Origin: CAYMTR01 sp964393405
GTDB lineage: Bacteria; Bacteroidota; Bacteroidia; Bacteroidales; Prolixibacteraceae
Assembly (NCBI GenBank): GCA_964393405.1
Contig: CAYMTR010000010.1
Location: 1 to 64,000 of the forward strand
Reading direction: 5' to 3'
DNA: 64,000 nt
The notes below the pieces were generated by a model. That model was given only the letters and a program-made list of their open reading frames with translations, ran no database searches and was not told the DNA's origin. The position numbers and the translations under genes are program-made. How positions within the stretch are numbered: the stretch's first letter is position 1; every line of letters starts with the position of its first letter. Positions 27,927 to 35,766 of the stretch are shown here, piece after piece.

Positions 27927-30317
27927 TCAATTCAACATATTACCTATCTTCAATCCTAAATATACAGTACGAGGCTGATTAGGTCCGTACATATATCCAG
28001 GGTCACGATCTATGCCATAATCAAAATCCTTTTGATAAGAATTTAAAATATTTTTCACTCCTCCGAATAGTTGAAGAGAAGCTCCATTAAGTTTAATATT
28101 ATATCTAACCTTGAACCCTAGATCAAAAAAAGGTGTTGATTCACGGAGTTCACCTTCTCCATTGATTACTGAGTGCAATCCGAAATAAGGTACAAGCATC
28201 TTGCCTGTATAATTTGCTGAAGATGAGAGTCCCATATTATATAACGGCTTCCAATCAAGAGTAACAAAACCATAATTATCTGGAGTTCTGAAGAAACGTT
28301 TTTCTCCAAATTCCTGTTCTTCATCGTAACAACTTGATTGCACTGTAAATCCTGATTTAAAAGAAATTTTTCTATCAGGAACAAAATTAAGTTCAATATT
28401 TATACCTTTCACTGTTGCTCCTCCTTCAGCATTTGAACGAGTGTGTATAACTACTCCGTTATTGTCAGCCCTCCCGTAAATATTCACAAAAGCATCGTTT
28501 AAACGAGTGAAAAAACCTTCAACAAGAAAACCAACACTAGCTCTAACAAACTGCTTATTAAAATCGAACGAAGCCATGTAACTATGGCTGGTTTCCTGCT
28601 TCAAGTCAGGGTCGTTTTCATGGAAAACCTGCCGTGATCCGGAAGTTTCAATATGCAGGTCTTCATCGAAAATCTGAGGAGCCCGATAACCTTGAGAGTA
28701 GCTTACCCTTGCTTGAATACAAGATAATACTTCGTATTTAACTGTCACCCTAGGACTAAAAACATTCCCTGTATTATTCGTACCAGACTGTTTATCATAG
28801 ATATGATAATGATCGAAACGCAAACCCACCGAGGTATTTAGCTTTCCAATATTAATTTCACCCTGTCCGAAAAAACCATAAGTATTACTTTTTTGTTCTG
28901 CTACTAAAACATTTTCTGTATGAGGGATCTCAACAATTGAATTGTTTAATATCAGTGCATTTTCAAAATCAGGATACCCTAGTTTGGTATCCTGTAACCA
29001 TTCCTCCCGATTTTCGACACCTACGATTAGGCTTGAATGATCGAATTTCATATTGTACTGACTCCCTACTGAATAAGTGAACCCTTTAGTTGAACCAAAA
29101 TCTTTCAATGATTGATTTGCTCCATAATAAGAATCGCGCAGAACCCTCTGACCAGAAATATAAATTGACCACAAATCATTTCCCCTAAGGAATTGATCAA
29201 AAGTTAAGGCACCTGTTGTTATATCATGATCAACAGCTTCTGCTATTCCTGATTCATGCTTTAAATATTCGAACATATCACCTCCCCTTCTCTTTTCTTT
29301 AATATTAAAAAAATCGGCTGATATTTTATTTCTTATTCCAAAACGGTGGAACAAACGGGCTCCGAACGTAGTGTTATTTATTTTTGAAAGTTCAGAGAAA
29401 CTATCCCCATTAGCATCAAATGGTGAGTGATCTCGATAAAAACCGAAAACAGACATGCCTGTCTTATTATCTTCAGAAACCACAGAAGCATTGGTATTTA
29501 CATTATAATCAAATGAATTTTCCTTGGGGGTATTGATTCCAACTCCAATAATATTACTATTCAAGCCAAACTCATAAGAATTATTTATTGGATCCCGCAA
29601 AATAAGGTTAATAGTGCCTGCAATAGCATTACTCCCATATAATGCTGAACCTCCGCCACGAACCACCTCAATACGTTCGAGCATATTAGCCGGGATCAGT
29701 TCAAGTCCATAAACTCCAGCAAGTCCGCTGAATATTGCCCTTCCATTTATCAGAATCTGAGAATAGGGTCCATCCATACCATTTATACGAACTTGATTAA
29801 AACCACAATTCTGGCAATTGTTCTCTGTTCTCAATCCGGGACTGAAATTTAAGCCATCACTTAAGGTAACCGAGTTTATTGAAGTAAATAACTTTGGAGT
29901 TAATGTATTAACAATTACCGAAGCATCTTTGCGGTTTTTTTCATTACGGTCACCAGTTATTACGACTTCTTCTAACCCAAGAACATCTTCCACCAACTCA
30001 AATTTTATCTCTCTGGTTTCGCCTTTTTTCAAAAAGACTTCTTGCTCAGCAGGTTTGTACCCTAATGATTGTGCTCTTATAACAAATTTTCCTTCAGGCA
30101 TATTTATCAACTGAAAATGTCCAGTTTCATCAGTAGTTGTGCCAATAGTGGTTCCTTTTATTCCAATTGTTACAAACTGAAGATGTTGACCATTAAACAC
30201 AACGTGACCAACAATATTAGCATCAGTATATTTTTTTTTGGCTTTTACTGAAAATGATGACGAAATAAATAATAGTATTAACAAAAAATATTTAATTAAA
30301 ATAAATACAGATTTCAT
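27927..30317 (-). CDS. TonB-dependent outer-membrane receptor with CarboxypepD_reg-like N-domain
   Basis: A 796-residue protein, taking the ATG at 30317 because the signal peptide follows directly. The open frame reaches 30353 but the extra residues are not signal-like. A regulatory-like beta domain spans about residues 30-110. The plug region includes NNCQNCGFNQVRINGMDGPY (about 165) and VVRGGGSALYGSNAIAGT, and a 22-strand-type barrel ends GLKIGNMLN. The CxxC in the plug suggests metal, haem or cobalamin uptake rather than a SusC glycan importer, and no susD is adjacent. A His-rich exported protein is encoded just upstream on the same strand. Confidence 0.9.
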   Translation of the reverse strand: MKSVFILIKYFLLILLFISSSFSVKAKKKYTDANIVGHVVFNGQHLQFVTIGIKGTTIGTTTDETGHFQLINMPEGKFVIRAQSLGYKPAEQEVFLKKGETREIKFELVEDVLGLEEVVITGDRNEKNRKDASVIVNTLTPKLFTSINSVTLSDGLNFSPGLRTENNCQNCGFNQVRINGMDGPYSQILINGRAIFSGLAGVYGLELIPANMLERIEVVRGGGSALYGSNAIAGTINLILRDPINNSYEFGLNSNIIGVGINTPKENSFDYNVNTNASVVSEDNKTGMSVFGFYRDHSPFDANGDSFSELSKINNTTFGARLFHRFGIRNKISADFFNIKEKRRGGDMFEYLKHESGIAEAVDHDITTGALTFDQFLRGNDLWSIYISGQRVLRDSYYGANQSLKDFGSTKGFTYSVGSQYNMKFDHSSLIVGVENREEWLQDTKLGYPDFENALILNNSIVEIPHTENVLVAEQKSNTYGFFGQGEINIGKLNTSVGLRFDHYHIYDKQSGTNNTGNVFSPRVTVKYEVLSCIQARVSYSQGYRAPQIFDEDLHIETSGSRQVFHENDPDLKQETSHSYMASFDFNKQFVRASVGFLVEGFFTRLNDAFVNIYGRADNNGVVIHTRSNAEGGATVKGINIELNFVPDRKISFKSGFTVQSSCYDEEQEFGEKRFFRTPDNYGFVTLDWKPLYNMGLSSSANYTGKMLVPYFGLHSVINGEGELRESTPFFDLGFKVRYNIKLNGASLQLFGGVKNILNSYQKDFDYGIDRDPGYMYGPNQPRTVYLGLKIGNMLN

Positions 30318-30458
30318 TTGACTTAAATTACATTGATAAAACAGATCCAGCAATTATTTAACGCTAACTATAATAATTAAATAATCTCTGTTAAAAAGAA
30401 TATTAATAAATCCTAATAAAACTAAACCGAAAGGAATATTCTCAAATTAGAAAAAAAA

Positions 30459-30830
30459 TCAGGAGATTGAAGGAGGTGCTCTTAATCGTGTGAACTGATT
30501 AAAAATTAAATAATCAAAAAATAAATAATCCCAATAATCAATATTACACTCATAAGCAAAAGGATCTGAAACTGTAGTGATCATAATCAACTCATCCAAA
30601 CTAATTTCATTTATTTGCTGTAAAATTTGGAAAGCAGAATTTGAATGCGAATGTATTGGAAATTTAGAATTATGGAGAGGTTTATCATTATATGGATGTG
30701 AATGACTAACAATACAATCACCGACAATATGAGAATGGTAGAAAAATGATTTACAGGCATAAAATTCAATAAACAGTATCACAAAAAAGAATCCTGTAAA
30801 TCGCAATATATGACCTCTCTTGATTTTCAT
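30459..30830 (-). CDS. Small histidine-rich membrane-anchored or exported protein
   Basis: A 123-residue protein with an N-terminal hydrophobic segment (about residues 10-25). It then has clustered histidines: FFYHSH, SHSHPYNDKPLHN and FPIHSHSNSAF (residues 30-66). The pattern suggests metal binding in the periplasm. I do not recognise a named family. It precedes the TonB receptor by 141 bp on the same strand, which suggests a shared role in metal or cofactor uptake. Confidence 0.6.
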   Translation of the reverse strand: MKIKRGHILRFTGFFFVILFIEFYACKSFFYHSHIVGDCIVSHSHPYNDKPLHNSKFPIHSHSNSAFQILQQINEISLDELIMITTVSDPFAYECNIDYWDYLFFDYLIFNQFTRLRAPPSIS

Positions 30831-31051
30831 GGCGCAATTATAACTAAAAGAAATTCAATCTACAACCAAATCATAATATGGTAAAAATTTATTAAAATAA
30901 CTTGTTTGAATTTTTGCTTAAAAAATGAATTGTCATTTTAAATTTTCAATAATTTATTATGTTGATCATTACAATTTATCAATATTGTAAAAACAAAAAA
31001 CTAAAATTGACAACCTTAAAAAAAAATACCAATTTAATATATATAGGAATT

Positions 31052-31408
31052 ATGGGAGTAAAATGGATATCCTGCGGAGATAAGAAAATCTTACACGTAG
31101 ATTACAATGGAGTTAAAAGCGAAGATGAAATGTTGAGAATTTTATATGAGGAAGTTGCCATTTTGAAAGCTTCACCAGAAAGGCAACTAATTTTAGTCAA
31201 CATTGGAGATTCTTTTACAACTGAAAAATATAAGCAGGAAACACAAAAATTCACCAAAGAGGTGATGAGACACAAAGCTGAAAAAACAGCCATTGTAGGA
31301 ATGGTTGGATTAAAGAAATTCATCTTTTCCACAATGATAAAATTAAGCGACGGGCACGTTAAGTTATTCGACACTGAAGATGACGCCAAAATCTGGCTGA
31401 AAGCTTAA
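31052..31408 (+). CDS. STAS/SpoIIAA-like single-domain protein
   Basis: A 118-residue protein from the ATG at 31052, where the sequence becomes protein-like. The frame is open to 30959, but that part is AT-rich and lacks family features. The pattern MGVKWISCGDKKILHVDYNG, the LILVNIGDS strand, and the ending LFDTEDDAKIWL resemble SpoIIAA/STAS-like folds such as those that cushion stress signalling. The partner is unknown. It converges on the solute-binding lipoprotein with a 26-bp gap. Confidence 0.6.
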   Translation: MGVKWISCGDKKILHVDYNGVKSEDEMLRILYEEVAILKASPERQLILVNIGDSFTTEKYKQETQKFTKEVMRHKAEKTAIVGMVGLKKFIFSTMIKLSDGHVKLFDTEDDAKIWLKA

Positions 31409-31434
31409 ACAGAAGAAAATAGATTCTAACTAAG

Positions 31435-32793
31435 TTACCTCATCTGGCTTTTGATACTGTTTACAGCCTGGTCTGCTGACATTGTACCACCTGCCACATC
31501 TAACACATGGAAATTAATATGTCTTTGATTGCCATTGAAAAGGTCTTTGGCCAGAACAATTTCAGCCATCCTGTTATCATATTTCTTCATCATATGTTTA
31601 GACAAATTTCCAAAAGCATCAGTACCGAATTCATTAACTGATATTCTACTGTTAAGTCCTGTGGGGCATTTTGAATAGCTCTCCCATTTCTCCGCAATAT
31701 CAACGGTACTCATATATTTCATGAATCTAATTGCAGCTTCTTTGTTTTTAGCTTTTTTAGGTATCGCAAATATTGCGTTATAAGTACCTGCATATGCTAA
31801 AGATTTTTTACCGGGCATTGAAGGAAATTCACACGGTCTCATCAACTTTTCTCCTTCTGGATTTGACCTTTGCCAGAACATGGTTACCCAAGTGGAATGA
31901 AGATGAAACAATGTTTTATCATGTTTCAGTTCACGGTCCCCGGCATAAACATGATATTGCTCAACTGGGTTAAATTTTGATAATAATTCCAGTTTTTTAT
32001 AAACATTGGAAATCGCGGCTAACTGTTCGCTAGCTGAACTCTTACTAACATCTCCAATTTCAGTCAATATAATATGACTTGCTAGAAACTCAAGCGATTT
32101 ATAATTTGTAGCACATAAAGTTATTTTGTCTGAATGAGACTGGTTATATTGATGAACAATCCTTGCGTATTCAATGAAGTCATCCATCGTCATATCGTAA
32201 TCCTTTACCTTAATCCCAAGTTTTTCTTCTACATCAGAACTCACAAAAAGAAGGTCCCACATTCCTTCAATAAAAGCTCCCGGAGCAATATCTCCAAAAT
32301 TTCCAACATATTCCGGTGAACTTAAAACGTAGTCTTTATGAGCTTCTTTAAACCACTTTTCATTACTAAAATCGACAAGATACTTTTCTCCCCAGAAATC
32401 ATCACCGCCAACCTTTGCAACATCTTCATAAAACCATTTATCGCAGACGAAAATATCGAAAGGCCATCTGTCGTCATTTACCCAACTCATTATCGTATCT
32501 GATACAGGACGGAATGGGTCACCTGAACTATCAATACCAACCATTTGATATGGAAATACAAGCTCAACATCAATATCTTGATTCAAAAATTCAAATTCTT
32601 TTGCCATTTCCCGAATCAGTATTTCCTTTTTGCCTTCGTTGTACCACTGACCCAACCATCTCACTTTTGTTTGTTGTAATTTGACTTTTTCAGTAAATAT
32701 TGATTGAGAAATTTCTTCTTTTTCTGATTTACATGAAAACAAAAAGATGGTGAAAATCACTGCAAATATTCCAATGCCAATAATCCGACTCAT
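31435..32793 (-). CDS. Extracellular solute-binding lipoprotein (ABC sugar SBP-like)
   Basis: A 452-residue protein with a lipobox (FLFSC, Cys20). The fold is family-1 SBP-like: TKVRWLGQWYNEGKKEILIREMAKEF at the start, a GTYNAIFAIPKKAKNKEAAIRFMKY segment near 345, and a trailing helix. Such proteins capture sugars or other solutes for ABC permeases. No permease or ATPase gene lies nearby, so it is unaccompanied. The substrate is unknown. Confidence 0.78.
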   Translation of the reverse strand: MSRIIGIGIFAVIFTIFLFSCKSEKEEISQSIFTEKVKLQQTKVRWLGQWYNEGKKEILIREMAKEFEFLNQDIDVELVFPYQMVGIDSSGDPFRPVSDTIMSWVNDDRWPFDIFVCDKWFYEDVAKVGGDDFWGEKYLVDFSNEKWFKEAHKDYVLSSPEYVGNFGDIAPGAFIEGMWDLLFVSSDVEEKLGIKVKDYDMTMDDFIEYARIVHQYNQSHSDKITLCATNYKSLEFLASHIILTEIGDVSKSSASEQLAAISNVYKKLELLSKFNPVEQYHVYAGDRELKHDKTLFHLHSTWVTMFWQRSNPEGEKLMRPCEFPSMPGKKSLAYAGTYNAIFAIPKKAKNKEAAIRFMKYMSTVDIAEKWESYSKCPTGLNSRISVNEFGTDAFGNLSKHMMKKYDNRMAEIVLAKDLFNGNQRHINFHVLDVAGGTMSADQAVNSIKSQMR

Positions 32794-33005
32794 AATGATA
32801 CTATCCTCAAAATTTGTATATAAAATAATAAATTCTCCTCAATTAAACATCTGAAATGAATTCAGGGTTTAAATTAATCATTTTTTCGAGAAGTAATTCC
32901 AATAAAACAAAGTTTGCTTTTTTCTTACACACAATTGCAGAAAAATTACAACATCTCTACAATACTTATGCGCATTTCAAAGAATTTTAAATGAACATGC
33001 TGAGC

Positions 33006-33770
33006 TTATTTTTCGACACTCAAAACTTCACTTGGCTCATGTCGCGACGTACAAATAATCGAATATTTATTTGAAAGACACGAAAAGGTGTTAAAAGCGA
33101 TTTCAGGGTTATTGTTTTCTCCCGATAAGTGAGAAAGAAAAATGGTCTTCAAGTTTTCAGAAGCATGTTCGCTGACAAGATTATAAGCCTGAACATTTGA
33201 CATATGACCATGATCAGAAGCTATCCTTTTTTTCAACGGCCAGGAATAATTACCATCCCAAAGCAATTTTTCATCGTAGTTTGTTTCAAGAAACAGAACG
33301 TTAGTTTCTTTTAAATGACCAATTACATTATCACATGGAGTTCCGATATCAGTCATTACACTTATACTAAGATCTTCGCATTCAACTCTGAAACTACATG
33401 GTTCAGCAGAATCATGATGCTTCGAGAATGTATGGATCGTAAAAACACCAAATACTAAAGATTGACCTGTTTGAAGGAATTTGAAAAGTCGCGGTTTTGA
33501 ATTGTGTGAAGCGTTGTAATAAGTACCTGGTGTGAAAAATCCAGGTATATTAAACTTATTGCAAAACATTTTAGTTCCCCTGATATGATCAACGTGCTCG
33601 TGTGTAATAAAAATTGCCTTAACTTTTAAAGGATCCAGTCCTTTATCCTCCATCCGTAATACAATCTGTTTACAACTTATTCCTGCATCAATAAGGATTG
33701 CCTCGTTTTCATTCCCAATGTAATAGCAATTACCATTACTACCTGATGCCAAAGCGCATAATTCAATCAT
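33006..33770 (-). CDS. YycJ/WalJ-like metallo-beta-lactamase-fold hydrolase
   Basis: A 254-residue protein from the ATG at 33770. The frame is open to 33815 but MIELCALASGSNGNCYYIG is the conserved family start. The zinc motif ITHEHVDHIRG (about 57-67) is intact, and the other metal ligands lie in TFSKHHDSAEP, the TDIG motif and FLSHLSGENN. Relatives act as 5'-3' exonucleases linked to cell-wall/DNA stress in Firmicutes; the role here is inferred only. A promoter-like sequence lies directly upstream. Confidence 0.83.
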   Translation of the reverse strand: MIELCALASGSNGNCYYIGNENEAILIDAGISCKQIVLRMEDKGLDPLKVKAIFITHEHVDHIRGTKMFCNKFNIPGFFTPGTYYNASHNSKPRLFKFLQTGQSLVFGVFTIHTFSKHHDSAEPCSFRVECEDLSISVMTDIGTPCDNVIGHLKETNVLFLETNYDEKLLWDGNYSWPLKKRIASDHGHMSNVQAYNLVSEHASENLKTIFLSHLSGENNNPEIAFNTFSCLSNKYSIICTSRHEPSEVLSVEK

Positions 33771-33784
33771 AGAAATTTTTTGGG

Positions 33785-33816
33785 CAAAGTAAATAGAAAA
33801 GATTGTTGTAAACAAA
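33785..33816 (-). promoter_or_regulatory. Putative promoter for the YycJ-like gene
   Basis: On the minus strand, TTTG (33816-33813), 20 nt, TTACTTTG (33792-33785). It differs from TAnnTTTG at one base. The element ends 15 bp before the chosen start, giving a very short leader. Confidence 0.45.
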
Positions 33817-33892
33817 ACAAGTTTTTAACATCGCAAATCATTTTAAACTAATTTGTAAGTTTGTGGCGTTATCTATTTAAAAGGAACTATTG

Positions 33893-34366
33893 ATGAACAA
33901 ATTCATAAAAATATTTATCCTCGTTTTCATTTCAGTATTTTTAACATACTCATGTATAATAGATCCCTGCAAATATCCTGATGGAGTAAAAGCCAATATT
34001 GGGTTTTACAAATTCAACGGCAATGTATTAAAAGACACACTTATAGACTCACTTCAGGTCGTCCTTTTTAACGAAACGAATGATCTGTATTTCGATGGTA
34101 TTAACACTAAAGTAAAAAGTGTTTCGTTGCCACTATCTATGATAAACAACTCATCTACTTTTATTTTCAGATTTGACAATAGCGCTCAAGATACTTTAAC
34201 ACTTCATTATGACCAGTATTTGCAGATGGTTTCTCATGAATGCGGATTTGTCAATTTCTATAATATCTTGAATTATGAAATGACAAACAACAATATTGAT
34301 TCAATTTGGATAAGAAAAGAACTCGTTGAATATGGAGAAGAAGAAAATATTAAAATTTATTTTTAG
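33893..34366 (+). CDS. DUF6452-like lipoprotein
   Basis: A 157-residue protein from the ATG at 33893 (a TTG one codon earlier is less likely). A hydrophobic N-terminus is followed by a lipobox-like TYSC (Cys about 21). The body is a small beta-rich domain with two further Cys (DPCKYPDG and HECGFVNFY). It matches my memory of the Bacteroidota DUF6452 family, which often precedes DUF6048. A -7-like TAAGTTTG lies at 33856. It overlaps the next gene by 35 nt. Confidence 0.6.
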   Translation: MNKFIKIFILVFISVFLTYSCIIDPCKYPDGVKANIGFYKFNGNVLKDTLIDSLQVVLFNETNDLYFDGINTKVKSVSLPLSMINNSSTFIFRFDNSAQDTLTLHYDQYLQMVSHECGFVNFYNILNYEMTNNNIDSIWIRKELVEYGEEENIKIYF

Positions 34367-35006
34367 TTTTCTATTACTTATCTCCTCAACAGGTTTATAT
34401 GCTCAGGAGAAAGAATGGAACGGAATAAGTGTAGGCTGCGACTTGTCAAAATTTGTTGTCCCGTTTATTGATACTACAAGATTTGGATGGGAATTCTCAG
34501 GTGACTTTGAAATATTAAAAGATTTGTTTATTGCAGCTGAAATTGGTTCAAATTCAACAAATTTCATCAAAAACGGCTACAAATATTCTTCAGATGGAGG
34601 ATACACCCGTTTAGGTGTTGATTACAATTTTATGAAGCATGTAGATTCAGAGAGTAAAGACAAAATGTTCGTAGGATTAAGATATGGATTTACCACTTTC
34701 ACACATAATGCCTCAGATATTATTATCACAGACACTTGGTGGGGTGATTATAAGGGAGGAGAAGTTGAACCCACTTGGCTTGCGGCAAACTGGCTTGAAG
34801 TTGGAGTAGGCATAAGGTCGAGGTTGTTTAATAATTTTTATCTTGGCTGGTCAGCAAGAATGCGTATAAAACTAGGAGTCAGCGACGATAAGATAATGCA
34901 AGCATATTTTATTCCCGGATATGGTAACCCATGGAATAACACTTCTGTTGGGTTTAATTATTCAATTTATTATAAAATACCAATTTACAAAAGGACAGTA
35001 AAATAA
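34332..35006 (+). CDS. DUF6048-like outer-membrane protein
   Basis: A 224-residue protein from the ATG at 34332, overlapping the previous gene by 35 nt. A signal peptide (residues 6-24, ending GLYAQ) is followed by a small barrel-like domain with alternating hydrophobic strands, including GLRYGFTTFTHNASD and GVGIRSRLFNNFYLGWSARMRIK. It probably belongs to DUF6048, a family of unknown function paired with DUF6452. It is likely translationally coupled to its partner. Confidence 0.65.
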   Translation: MEKKKILKFIFSFLLLISSTGLYAQEKEWNGISVGCDLSKFVVPFIDTTRFGWEFSGDFEILKDLFIAAEIGSNSTNFIKNGYKYSSDGGYTRLGVDYNFMKHVDSESKDKMFVGLRYGFTTFTHNASDIIITDTWWGDYKGGEVEPTWLAANWLEVGVGIRSRLFNNFYLGWSARMRIKLGVSDDKIMQAYFIPGYGNPWNNTSVGFNYSIYYKIPIYKRTVK

Positions 35007-35024
35007 AAAGCCTCTTACGAGGCT
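35003..35024 (-). terminator. Hairpin terminator after the HEPN-like gene
   Basis: AGCCTC (35009-35014) pairs with GAGGCT (35019-35024) over a TTAC loop. On the minus strand it is followed by TTTTTATTTTA. It can serve the minus-strand gene ending at 35033 and may also help stop plus-strand reads. Confidence 0.6.
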
Positions 35025-35032
35025 GATCTTCT

Positions 35033-35467
35033 TTAAATTGCCATAAAATTCGTTCCAATATATTCTGAAAGGAAAGGATGTCCATCTTGTATCTTTTGAG
35101 AAACATAATTTCGTATTTCCATTGCAGCATCTATTGAATTGTTTACTTCATCATCATAAAGAAAAAAATCTTCATTGTAACGTTTTGATTCTTCGGCAAA
35201 ACATTTTATTTTGAATACTTTATCGTAGAATTTATTAAAATCAGGGTCATGTTGAATAATTTCCCTAACCATAACATGGAAGTTTGTTGTATAAACAAAC
35301 CTTGATGTCAATAAACATTTATAAGCCTCAAGATACCGTTTTATTGCTTTATTACAACTTCGAGCAGCATCACTTTGATCTTCATCCTGCCTCATCAGAA
35401 ATTTCGATTTGGCCTCTTTCAGGTAAAAATCACCATCAGTTAACAGTTGTAGAATTTTATCTCTCAT
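35033..35467 (-). CDS. Small helical protein, HEPN-like
   Basis: A 144-residue protein, almost all helical, with a stretch SDAARSCNKAIKRYLEAYKCLL (about 32-53) that resembles the first helices of HEPN domains. It continues with amphipathic helices to EIRNYVSQKIQDGHPFLSEY. No nucleotidyltransferase partner is adjacent, so a toxin-antitoxin role is not supported. Function unknown. Confidence 0.55.
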   Translation of the reverse strand: MRDKILQLLTDGDFYLKEAKSKFLMRQDEDQSDAARSCNKAIKRYLEAYKCLLTSRFVYTTNFHVMVREIIQHDPDFNKFYDKVFKIKCFAEESKRYNEDFFLYDDEVNNSIDAAMEIRNYVSQKIQDGHPFLSEYIGTNFMAI

Positions 35468-35722
35468 GGTCAGGTATATTAAAAAAGTTAATAAAATCTT
35501 AGTCGTATATAAAAATAACGAATATTTAGCTTGAAAAGGAAAAAATTCGTTTAATTTTTTATGATTTTTGTTATCTTTTTCTTTAATATTTACAAAATTT
35601 GTATTGAAAATTTGTATTCTCCTGTTTTAGCATGATACTCGACACATAAGAAACAAAAAAACTGAGTTTTAAATTTCTTTCAATTTATACAATTATAAAC
35701 TGCTTGCTCTTATTCTTTTTTC

Positions 35723-35730
35723 TATTTTTG
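35723..35730 (+). promoter_or_regulatory. Possible -7 element for leuS
   Basis: TATTTTTG matches TAnnTTTG about 36 bp before the leuS start. The -33 box is weak (CTTG at a 16-nt spacing). The 299 bp between the HEPN-like gene and leuS hold no other feature I can support. Confidence 0.35.
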
Positions 35731-35766
35731 CCACCTAATTGTTAAATCCCTATAAGTCATTTAAAA

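Noticed and set aside
35033..35467. HEPN-like protein as a toxin-antitoxin toxin
   Set aside because: No nucleotidyltransferase or other antitoxin is adjacent and the HEPN catalytic motif is not clear.
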